Positions 7,011-13,478 of a stretch of DNA of 37,337 nucleotides are shown one piece after another. The stretch covers positions 1-37,337 of the forward strand of contig SLGK01000113.1 of assembly GCA_007123775.1 (NCBI GenBank), written 5' to 3'. This DNA comes from Anaerolineae bacterium (GTDB lineage Bacteria; Chloroflexota; Anaerolineae; Promineifilales; Promineifilaceae). The position numbers were made by a program, and so were the translations under genes. A model generated the notes under the pieces. It did not search any database. It was given only the letters and a program-made list of their open reading frames with translations, and was not told the DNA's origin. How positions within the stretch are numbered: position 1 is the stretch's first letter; the number at the start of each line of letters is the position of its first letter.

Positions 7011-8741
7011 TCACTCGAATATTTTTTCCCCACGATGCAACCTGGCCGCGATCTGGTAAGTCTGCCCCTGGGCACGCACGGTGGGGGCGTGGGCGGCCAG
7101 GTAACGGGCGCCGGCCACCAATGCCTGCCGGCCGGCGGCCGTATCCCCCAACAGTTCATACTGGCGGAAGGCCGCTTCCACGCACTGCACCGTATGGAAA
7201 TCCCGGTCCTCGCGCAGCAGCAGTTTACCCAACATGGCCAGCAGCGTTGGCCCATCGCTCGTGTGGTGCAGATGGTCGGCCACCAGTTGAGCGGCCTCAT
7301 TCACCTGCTGCTGTTTGTCCAGCAGGACGGGGAAGTCGGCCAGCGTGTGAACCGGTTCGGCCTGGGGTTGGGGCAGCCGGGCCGGGGGAATGTTCAAGAA
7401 GCGGTCCAGGTAGATGCTCATAGCCGCGTCAAAGACGCCGCGCAGCAGTTCGACCGAGGGGGCACGGCGCAGTCCAAGCTGGATGGCGTTGGCAAAGGTG
7501 AAGGTATGCAGGGCTGTGTCCCAATCGCCAAACTCGTTGCTGGTGTGAAAGCGGGCGATGCGTAAGGCGGCCGCTTTGGCCACAATCGCCGCCAGTTGGT
7601 GCATCGAGGCCCCGTCGCGCAGCGTGGCCAGCAGCGCGTCGGCAATGGCCTGGGGATCGTCGCCGTGCAGAATGGGGATCAGGTTGTCTTCATCGGGCCA
7701 GTCGGTGGATTCGGCCGTTTCGTCCAGATCCATCTCCGTCAATGTAGCAAAAGCACCCTCCAAAATGGCCACCAGGTCAATTGGATTGCGCCAGGAGTTG
7801 GACTCTTCCATACGGCTGGCCTGTGTATAACCGGCCACCAGGCTGGTGAGCACCGGTTCGGCATAGTCCCAACCGGCGTGGTCCAGCGCCTCAAAGGCTT
7901 TGTTGGTAAAGTCGGCCGGATGGCCCACGTCAATGTAGCGGAAGTCGGTGACGGCGCTGAACAATATATCGGCCATCTGCGGCCCGTTAGCCCCGGCGCG
8001 AATGGCGGAAACCAGGCAGCGTTCGGCCCCTTCGCTGTCGCGCACGGCAATGAAGCGGCGAAACCAGCGTTTGAGGGTGGGGATGTCGGTGTTGTCGCCG
8101 GGCAACGGCCGCATGGGGAAGCGGGGTGGCCAACCGGCGCTGTCGTTGGCCACGGCCGTTAAGCCATGATAGAGGGCACGCGGCCTGTCCTCTTGTTCCA
8201 GGTGGGGCAGCATATTCATAAAGCAGGTGTGCATTGTCAGCCCCGACCCCCAGCCATCCTGCCGGTAGCGGGTGCCAAAAGCCAGGCCGGTGCGGAAGGG
8301 GTCAACGGCCGCACCACCTTCCAGCAAAACCAGAACCGCCTTACCGATCACCAGCGAGATGTTCCGTTCCAGACCAACTTCCAGCCGCTCTTGCTGGTGG
8401 GCCTGGGCATCGCGGCTGGCGGCCAGATTGACATAAATATCGCCGTCCCGAATCTCAACGGGGAAGGCACGCACGTCGTCGGCCCACTGGTCAAACGTGC
8501 CGCCCGTTTCCAGGTCAAAGCGGGCGTGGTGCCAGTGACAGGTCAGAATGCCGTCCTTGACGCTGCCCCGGCTGAGGGGAAAGCCCATGTGGGGGCAGCG
8601 GTTGTCTACAGCGTAGACACGGCCGTTGACATAATAAAGCGCTAGAGTATGCCCATCAAGCTGGACCGTCTTGGCGGCTGCCTCTTGCAAATCGGCCAGC
8701 GGCAGGGCACGGACAAAGTGGGTGGGGGAATGGGTTGTCAT
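7011..8741 (-). CDS. Rieske [2Fe-2S] protein with a large C-terminal domain of unknown function
   Basis: 576 aa, no signal peptide. Residues 8-110 form a Rieske domain with C49-x-H51 (RCPHMGFPLSRG) and C68-x-x-H71 (TCHWHHARFDLETG), the four cluster ligands, as in ferredoxin components of dioxygenases. The remaining 460 or so residues are helical and soluble, rich in His and Trp (LYHGLTAVANDSAGWPPRF, ALDHAGWDYAEPVLTSLVAGY); I do not recognise a catalytic family there. A redox or mono/dioxygenase-like role is inferred from the Rieske domain only. The start is the ATG at 8741 with GGAGA about 8 nt upstream; a longer frame merely translates the upstream GCGTATT repeat. Confidence 0.85.
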   Translation of the reverse strand: MTTHSPTHFVRALPLADLQEAAAKTVQLDGHTLALYYVNGRVYAVDNRCPHMGFPLSRGSVKDGILTCHWHHARFDLETGGTFDQWADDVRAFPVEIRDGDIYVNLAASRDAQAHQQERLEVGLERNISLVIGKAVLVLLEGGAAVDPFRTGLAFGTRYRQDGWGSGLTMHTCFMNMLPHLEQEDRPRALYHGLTAVANDSAGWPPRFPMRPLPGDNTDIPTLKRWFRRFIAVRDSEGAERCLVSAIRAGANGPQMADILFSAVTDFRYIDVGHPADFTNKAFEALDHAGWDYAEPVLTSLVAGYTQASRMEESNSWRNPIDLVAILEGAFATLTEMDLDETAESTDWPDEDNLIPILHGDDPQAIADALLATLRDGASMHQLAAIVAKAAALRIARFHTSNEFGDWDTALHTFTFANAIQLGLRRAPSVELLRGVFDAAMSIYLDRFLNIPPARLPQPQAEPVHTLADFPVLLDKQQQVNEAAQLVADHLHHTSDGPTLLAMLGKLLLREDRDFHTVQCVEAAFRQYELLGDTAAGRQALVAGARYLAAHAPTVRAQGQTYQIAARLHRGEKIFE

Positions 8742-8752
8742 GGGGTTGTCTC

Positions 8753-8814
8753 CGTATTGCGTGTTGCGTATTGCGTAGGCCGGGCCAGTTACGGAATACG
8801 CACTACGCAACACG
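8753..8814. repeat. Intergenic word-hairpin (GCGTATT/GCGTAGT family)
   Basis: The left arm is CGTATTGCGTGTTGCGTATTGCGTA-like (8753-8777) and the right arm (8790-8814) is its near complement, TACGC(A/G)-type words, around a 12-nt GC-rich loop. The same family occurs at 10579-10640, 20329-20391, 34146-34195 and 35317-35370, with a half copy at 26365-26387. Confidence 0.85.
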
Positions 8815-8885
8815 TGTGATTTCCTGATCAGCCATCGACCATAGCCTAACGCAAACGGCCGTTTCTGTCACCCGACTTAATTTTA

Positions 8886-8914
8886 TTGCCTAAATGCCTA
8901 ACTCTCCCTACAAT
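8886..8914 (+). promoter_or_regulatory. Probable promoter of the DUF3467-translin pair
   Basis: TTGCCT (8886-8891), a 17-nt spacer and TACAAT (8909-8914) lie about 75 nt before the DUF3467 start. The predicted leader holds TTCACAATT words at 8922 and 8964 on both sides of a small stem, GCGAC/GTCGC (8943-8957). Confidence 0.45.
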
Positions 8915-8988
8915 CACCTCATTCACAATTCACAATTAATAAGCGACGCATAGTCGCCTACTGTTTCACAATTAACAAGGAGCTTCTC

Positions 8989-9345
8989 ATGAGTAACCAG
9001 GCCCAAAGCGGCAGCCCGCCCTCGCCGCAGCCCGGACAGGAACAAAAGCGGATTACCATTGATATTCCCAAAGAGTTGAATGCTGTCTACGCCAACCTCG
9101 CCTTCATCAGCCACACCCCGGCCGAACTGGTCCTCGACTTCGCCCAGGTGTTACCCCGGATGCCCCGTGGCAACGTGCTGGCCCGCGTCATCATGTCCCC
9201 CATGCACGCCAAGATGTTCCAGATGGCCCTGGCCCAAAACATTGCCAACTACGAACGGCAGTTTGGCGAGATCCGCCTACCCCAGCAAGGCCCCAACCTG
9301 GCCGATAGCTTTTTCCGCTTTCCCCAACAGGGAAGTGACGAGTAG
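8989..9345 (+). CDS. DUF3467 family protein
   Basis: 118 aa with a Pro/Gln-rich N-terminal 20 residues, then the DUF3467 core: ITIDIPKELNAVYANLAFISHTPAELVLDFAQVLPRMPRGNVLARVIMSPMHAKMFQMALAQNIANYERQFGEIRLP. The family is small, cytosolic and of unknown function; members occur in bacteria and archaea. AAGGAG lies 6 nt before the ATG. The gene runs into the translin-family gene on the same strand, separated only by a word-hairpin. Confidence 0.9.
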   Translation: MSNQAQSGSPPSPQPGQEQKRITIDIPKELNAVYANLAFISHTPAELVLDFAQVLPRMPRGNVLARVIMSPMHAKMFQMALAQNIANYERQFGEIRLPQQGPNLADSFFRFPQQGSDE

Positions 9346-9421
9346 CGAGGTGGCGAAGTAGCAAGGTGGCGAGGTAACTTTGCCACACCGCCACTCCGCT
9401 ACACCGCCACTTCGCCACTTT
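9340..9421. repeat. Intergenic word-hairpin (GGTGGCGAAGTAGC family)
   Basis: The left arm has words (C)GAGGTGGCGAAGTAGCAAGGTGGCGAGGT and the right arm CCACACCGCCACTCCGCTACACCGCCACTTCGCCAC, imperfectly complementary. It starts within the last codons of the DUF3467 gene and ends 11 nt before the translin-family ATG. A sister copy lies at 15977-16037. Confidence 0.82.
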
Positions 9422-9431
9422 GAGGAACCCC

Positions 9432-10073
9432 ATGATAACCCTAGACGACCTCGACCAATTGGCCGATGAGATTCGGGAGCAGATGGAGCGGGTGAACGCG
9501 GCCCGCGACCAGGCTTATACACGCTCTCGCACCCTGATCAGCATTTGCGCCCGCGCCATTCGGGCCGTACATCGGGAAGAGTGGGATACGGCCGAATCTC
9601 TCATTGCCAAAGCCAAAACGGCCGCTGAAGATTTAGTAGGCGACGTGGCCCCTTATCCTGATCTCTACTACGCCGGTTATACCCAGGACGCCATGAAGGA
9701 GTACGTGGAGGCTAACCTGACCTATGCCCTGGTGCGCCACCAACCGCTGCCCACACCGAAAGAATTGGGGGCCGAAGCCAACACCTGGCTCAACGGCCTG
9801 GCCGAAGCGGCCACCGAACTACGCCGCCGCATCCTGGACATCATTCGCCACGACCACAGCGAGGATGCCGAATATCTGTTGGAAGCGATGGACCAGGTTT
9901 ACAGCATTCTGGTGACGTTTGACTTTAGCGACAGCGTCACCGGCGGGCTGCGCCGGCGCACCGACACCGTCCGCTCTGTCCTGGAACGCACCCGCGGCGA
10001 CATGACCAACAGCCTGCGCCAGGCCCGCCTGGAAGCGGCACTGGCTTCGCTGGAGGGGAAGATTGGGGGGTAG
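9432..10073 (+). CDS. Translin-family RNA/DNA-binding protein (COG2178-like)
   Basis: 213 aa, all-helical, matching the prokaryotic translin family. Seen: AARDQAYTRSRTLISICARAIRAVHREEWDTAESLIAKAKTAAEDL at the N-terminus, DLYYAGYTQDAMKEYVEANLTYALV in the middle (the family hallmark), WLNGLAEAATELRRRILDIIRH, and the C-terminal FDFSDSVTGGLRRRTDTVRSVLERTRGD. Translins form ring oligomers that bind single-stranded RNA or DNA; with TRAX they process tRNA fragments in eukaryotes and archaea. The ATG at 9432 follows TTGAGGAACCCC; a TTG at 9420 is possible. The family is mostly archaeal, so its presence here is notable. Confidence 0.88.
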   Translation: MITLDDLDQLADEIREQMERVNAARDQAYTRSRTLISICARAIRAVHREEWDTAESLIAKAKTAAEDLVGDVAPYPDLYYAGYTQDAMKEYVEANLTYALVRHQPLPTPKELGAEANTWLNGLAEAATELRRRILDIIRHDHSEDAEYLLEAMDQVYSILVTFDFSDSVTGGLRRRTDTVRSVLERTRGDMTNSLRQARLEAALASLEGKIGG

Positions 10074-10110
10074 TCTGGTAGTCTGGTAGTCTGGTGGTCT
10101 GGTAGTCAGC
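10071..10110. repeat. 8-nt tandem repeat TAGTCTGG
   Basis: Five 8-nt units: TAGTCTGG three times, then TGGTCTGG and TAGTCAGC. The first unit supplies the TAG stop codon of the translin-family gene. A related octamer array, TAGTCGGG, lies at 12961-13024. Confidence 0.85.
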
Positions 10111-10236
10111 GGGCTGTGGCCGGTCGTGGGGTGAGGTGAATGTGTGGGCATGCTGTGCTAGAATAAGATGGGCGGAACAAAGGAAAATCCGTCTTATTAG
10201 TTTGATTCGTGGTTACACCTAAAAAAGGAGCGTTTT

Positions 10237-10578
10237 ATGGCAACAATTACTGCTGCTGGCAAGACATTTGAAGCACCAGATGGTCAACGGTTGACGCTGG
10301 CCATCAAAGATGCGGGCATTGACATATTGCATCGCTGTGGGGGTAAAGCCAAATGTACGACCTGTCGCGTTGAGTTTAATGCGGGCGAGCCAGATACTTA
10401 CCATCCCCGTGAAAAAGCAAAGCTGGAAAGCGGCGGCAACGTCGGCCAGTTTCGCCTGTCCTGCCATATCCTGTGTGAAGGTCATATGGATGTGAACGTA
10501 TTGCAAACGATGACCTCTACCGGTCTGGCTGACCCCGGCCCGCGGCCGGCGGATGAGATTCCGGTTGAAGTGGACTGA
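10237..10578 (+). CDS. [2Fe-2S] ferredoxin
   Basis: 113 aa, plant/xylene-type ferredoxin fold. Cluster ligands are C34, C40, C43 and C76 (HRCGGKAKCTTCRVEF ... RLSCHILCEG), in the CX5CX2CX32C arrangement. It carries electrons for an unidentified partner; the Rieske protein nearby is only a neighbour on the other strand. AAAAGGAG lies 8 nt before the ATG. A weak GTGAAT-17-TAGAAT promoter can be read at 10136-10164, after which about 70 nt of leader follows. The last 15 residues are acidic/Pro-rich and outside the usual domain. Confidence 0.93.
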   Translation: MATITAAGKTFEAPDGQRLTLAIKDAGIDILHRCGGKAKCTTCRVEFNAGEPDTYHPREKAKLESGGNVGQFRLSCHILCEGHMDVNVLQTMTSTGLADPGPRPADEIPVEVD

Positions 10579-10640
10579 GCGTAATACGTATAGCGTAATG
10601 CGTAATGAGTGATTGACTTCCGCATTACGTTTTACTTATT
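10579..10640. repeat. GCGTAATGCGTAAT word-hairpin next to the insertion sequence
   Basis: Words GCGTAATACGTA and GCGTAATGCGTAATG (left) face CGCATTACG (10621-10629). It begins right after the ferredoxin stop and ends at the left terminus of the insertion sequence. On the other side of the element the sequence resumes with ATTACATT, so the element appears to have landed in or at the edge of the hairpin. Confidence 0.7.
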
Positions 10641-10662
10641 ACCTTATTTTTGCACGAAAACG

Positions 10663-10733
10663 TGCAAACAGAGGCGGTTTCTATTCGTTTTGAGTACTTC
10701 AATGCAAACGGAGGGCATTTCTATTCCAATTTT
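10663..10733. repeat. Left subterminal repeats of the insertion sequence (two copies)
   Basis: Copies at 10663-10693 (TGCAAACAGAGGCGGTTTCT... ) and 10703-10733 (TGCAAACGGAGGGCATTTCT...), spaced 40 nt apart start to start. Inverted counterparts are at the right end. A small palindrome, TTGCACGAAAACGTGCAA (10650-10667), sits between the outer terminal repeat and the first copy and is missing at the right end. Confidence 0.82.
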
Positions 10734-10817
10734 GGGCATTAATTAGGCCATTTTCAGCATCTGTGCAACGATCCTCAAGAAAGTTCATTTGACTTAAAGT
10801 ATGAGGAGCGTGTAAAC

Positions 10818-12112
10818 ATGAAACTGCAATTTGGCCTGACCCAGGAATTGTCTAACACTCAGTATGCACCATTAGCGGCTTTGCTGGCTTATTACGAAGC
10901 CGAAAAAGTCCTTGAACCTTTACAATCAGTCACATCAGCTACCCAAAACGGCGATTTTACGCTGGCAGAGAAGCTCGAACAGACCCTTGTGAGCATTCTG
11001 GCCGGTTGCGAGTACATTTCTATGATCAATACGAAACTTCGCCCAGAGCGAAAATTGGCACAAGTCAAACGAATTGACCGCTTTGCCGACCAATCAACCC
11101 TCTCTCGAGGGCTGGATGACCTAACTCAAATGAATCTCGGCCAATTGGAGACTGCTGTACGCCAAATCAGCGACCGTTGCAGTCAAACCCGGCACCATGA
11201 TTGGCGAGCCTTCCTGGAATTGGACTTTGATTTATCGGCTATGCCTTGTGGACCACAGGCCCAAGGCGGTCGAAAAGGGTTCGCCAGCGGGAAAAAAACC
11301 AAATTGTACGCCAATTGGCCCGGATCAGTGCCATTGGCTATCGGGAAACCTTATGGTCAGGCTTGTTTCCGGGTAATCAATTGACGATGCATTGTTTGCA
11401 ACAAGCGGTTTTAGCCGTCGAAAGTTCATTTGAGTTAGGCCCAGACCAGCGAAAACGGACACTTTATCGGCTTGACGGTGGTTCCGGTACCGATGAAAAT
11501 CTGCGTTGGTTGTTGGCTAGAGGCTATCAGGTGGTGGGCAAAGGCTTTTCTGGCAAACGAGCCAATGCGTTAGCAGCCCATGTTTCCCGTTGGGACATCT
11601 ACGATGATCATAGCTGGCTGGGTTGGGTTGACCCCACCTTTGACCTGGGCCGACCTGTTCAAGTAATGGTCAGACGCCGTTACCACAAAGGCAAATGGAA
11701 GCATAGCTACTATGTCACCACCCTCTCCTTTCCTTCTAAACGGGCTTTCATGCACCGGTATAACCAGAGAGGAGGTGCCGAAATTGAGCAATTTCGCGCT
11801 GACAAGAGTGGACTGCATCTGTCGGCTCGTCGCAAACGGCACTTGATAGCTCAAGAAGCGTTGATTTTACTCACCGACTTGGCTCACAATCTGCTGGCCG
11901 ATTTCCACCATCGGGCTTTGATCGATTCCCGCTTTGCCAATTGGGGTCTCAAGCGCATTGTCCGTGATTTGTTGGCCGTGCCTGGCTTACTCTATTTTGA
12001 GTCGGGACAACTCAAACGAAGCGAATTGCTGGCTTCGCATCCGTACGCTGATGAACTGATTATTTGTTTGGAAAGGTACTGTTCTGGCCATTTCGGCTCA
12101 AATTTTGAATAG
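10818..12112 (+). CDS. Transposase, split over two frames at an A7 run
   Basis: Frame 1 runs 10818-11384 and frame 2 continues to 12112. Joined by a -1 shift after the two AAA codons at 11292-11297 they give about 431 aa with one continuous domain (DFDLSAMPCGPQAQGGRKGFASGKK then NQIVRQLARISAIGYRETLWSGLFPGNQ). DDE-type residues: D in LELDFDLS, D in YRLDGGSGTDENLRWLL, and a YREK-like YNQRGGAEIEQ segment. The A7 run could be a recoding or transcriptional-slippage site, or a one-base deletion from A8 that inactivated the gene; sequence alone does not decide. The TAG stop lies inside the inner right-end repeat. Confidence 0.85.
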
Positions 12113-12172
12113 AAACGGCCTCTGTTTGCATGGATTATGTCAAAACGAATAGAAACGCGCTCTATTTGCGCA
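12100..12172. repeat. Right subterminal repeats of the insertion sequence (two copies)
   Basis: Inverted copies at 12100-12130 (TTTTGAATAGAAACGGCCTC... ) and 12140-12172 (TCAAAACGAATAGAAACGCG... ), again about 40 nt apart, mirroring the left end. The inner copy contains the transposase stop codon. Confidence 0.82.
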
Positions 12173-12191
12173 AAAATAAGGTATTACATTT

Positions 12192-12944
12192 TTACTGCCC
12201 CGGCGTCGGCGTGCCTGCGGGAACGGCCGTTGGCACCGGTGTCAAAATATAGCCTTTCGGTACTTCTTGCTGGAAGGGGGCTACCTGTGGTGGGGGACCA
12301 TCCGTAAAAACAACGTTGGTAAAGCCAAAGGCTCGCACCAGCGCGTCAACTACCAGTTCGCCACGCCGCTGGGCTTCGGCCGTCAACTCGCTTTCACGCG
12401 CCGCCTGTATTAACTGCTGCTCTGCCTCACGCCGCACATCCGTTTCCAGTTGGGGATCGGCACGGGTTAATAGCCCTGTGCGCCGGTTGGCCACGTAAGA
12501 GCGCTCAGTATCTAAGATTGGTTTTTCCTCATAAATGCGGGCTGGCGGCAAGTTGATCATTACCGTCTCCGGATCAACCACCACAATATCTTCCTGGCGC
12601 AGTTGCGAGAGGTCAATGCCTGCCTCAACATGACCATGCGCCACAAAAAGCAGATTCTCGCCTAATAGCCCCCACATAATGTCGTTGTTGCGTTCGGCCG
12701 TAATGATCCGTTCCAGCTTCATGCTTACCGTAACCAACTCGGCTTCGCCCTGAATCTGGTTGACAATGACGCTGGGGCTGGGCAGCACCACCGGCGTAGC
12801 CGGAATGGCCAACTGGCGCACAAAATCACCCACAGGCGAAACGGCCTGCCGGGCGGTGTTAACACCGGCAAAAATAGTGTAGGCCGCCAACGTCCCCATT
12901 AGGAAGAAGATTATCAGAAATAGATACATTATTTTGCGTAACAT
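12192..12944 (-). CDS. DUF4230 family membrane-anchored protein
   Basis: 250 aa. Residues 1-25 are a single N-terminal hydrophobic segment (MYLFLIIFFLMGTLAAYTIFAG). The DUF4230 domain follows: EAELVTVSMKLERIITAERNN, LLFVAHGHVEAGIDLSQLRQEDIVVVDPETVMINLPPARIYEEKPILDTERSYV. After it come a long charged helix (DVRREAEQQLIQAARESELTAEAQRRGELVVDALVRAFGFTNVVF) and a Pro/Thr-rich tail. Function is unknown; probably extracytoplasmic. No strong Shine-Dalgarno precedes the ATG. Its 3' end is 10 nt from the insertion sequence, which may have removed any terminator. Confidence 0.87.
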   Translation of the reverse strand: MLRKIMYLFLIIFFLMGTLAAYTIFAGVNTARQAVSPVGDFVRQLAIPATPVVLPSPSVIVNQIQGEAELVTVSMKLERIITAERNNDIMWGLLGENLLFVAHGHVEAGIDLSQLRQEDIVVVDPETVMINLPPARIYEEKPILDTERSYVANRRTGLLTRADPQLETDVRREAEQQLIQAARESELTAEAQRRGELVVDALVRAFGFTNVVFTDGPPPQVAPFQQEVPKGYILTPVPTAVPAGTPTPGQ

Positions 12945-12960
12945 GATTTTTACTCTTGGT

Positions 12961-13024
12961 TAGTCGGGTAGTCGAGTAGTCGGGTAGTCCAGTAGTCGAA
13001 TAGTCCGGTAGTCAAGTAGTCAAT
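12961..13024. repeat. 8-nt tandem array TAGTCGGG (8 units)
   Basis: Eight uninterrupted 8-nt units, all beginning TAGTC: GGG, GAG, GGG, CAG, GAA, CGG, AAG, AAT as endings. It lies in the divergent gap upstream of DUF4230. TAGTC is fixed while the last three bases vary. Confidence 0.9.
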
Positions 13025-13041
13025 AATTCAGGCACTATACG

Positions 13042-13114
13042 TACTCTACACGCCTTACTCTAACTCTACACTCGATACTCCATACTCTACACTCCATACT
13101 CTACACTCTACACA
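13042..13114. repeat. Degenerate tandem array of TACTCTACAC words
   Basis: About seven imperfect units based on (A/T)ACTCTACAC and CCATACTC. It directly follows the TAGTC array in the same divergent gap and is not its complement, so unlike most gaps here this pair does not form an obvious hairpin. Confidence 0.8.
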
Positions 13115-13142
13115 ACCTATAACACTCTCTGTACGTTTATGT

Positions 13143-13158
13143 TACAACAAATGTTGTA
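13143..13158. promoter_or_regulatory. TACAACA-AA-TGTTGTA palindrome upstream of DUF503
   Basis: Perfect 7-nt arms with a 2-nt centre, 36 nt before the DUF503 start. The size suits a dimeric repressor site, but no regulator is known and no confident promoter could be placed. Confidence 0.35.
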
Positions 13159-13193
13159 TTTGCCCGTAAACGTTAATAGTGGACAATAAACCT

Positions 13194-13478
13194 ATGTTGG
13201 TAGCTACCTGCGTCATCAAGTTGAACCTGGCGGGTGTTTACTCCTTGAAGGAGAAACGCCGCATCGTGAAGTCGATTTTAGCCCGGCTGCCGCGTCAGTT
13301 TAACCTGGCGGTGGCTGAGGTGGATTGTCAGGATGTGTGGCAAACGGCCGTTATTGGCTTGGTCACAGTGGGCAACGACAACGGCTTGCTGCACGGCCAG
13401 CTCGAAAAAGCAGTCTCCTGGCTGACCGAGTTTCGTCCCGATTTGCCGATTGACGATTATTGGATTGAGTTTCGCTAA
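13194..13478 (+). CDS. DUF503 (YlxP-like) family protein
   Basis: 94 aa, complete DUF503: MLVATCVIKLNLAGVYSLKEKRRIVKSILARLPRQFNLAVAEVDCQDVWQTAVIGLVTVGNDNGLLHGQLEKAVSWL. Family members are small, often sit near translation or ribosome-maturation genes, and have no established function. The ATG at 13194 matches the family N-terminus; a GTG at 13179 would add five residues. The stop codon overlaps the next start in TAATG, suggesting translational coupling to the 836-aa membrane protein. Confidence 0.9.
   Translation: MLVATCVIKLNLAGVYSLKEKRRIVKSILARLPRQFNLAVAEVDCQDVWQTAVIGLVTVGNDNGLLHGQLEKAVSWLTEFRPDLPIDDYWIEFR

Larger units (their letters stand above)
10641..12182 (+). mobile_element. Insertion sequence, about 1.54 kb, DDE transposase
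   Basis: Bounded by 13-nt terminal inverted repeats ACCTTATTTTTGC (10641-10653) and its complement (12170-12182). ATT flanks both outer sides, a possible 3-bp target duplication. Inside each end are two copies of a roughly 30-nt subterminal repeat. The only gene is the transposase. No ACGGCCGT occurs in these 1.5 kb, unlike the surrounding genome, which supports a foreign origin. The family is uncertain: IS4/IS1380-like from the DDE and YREK-like motifs. Confidence 0.85.

Noticed and set aside
8922..8980. Riboswitch in the DUF3467 leader
   Set aside because: Only a 5-bp stem and short direct repeats are visible; no known aptamer core could be recognised.
12961..13114. Possible CRISPR array
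   Set aside because: Units are 8-10 nt and contiguous, with no unique spacers and no cas genes nearby.
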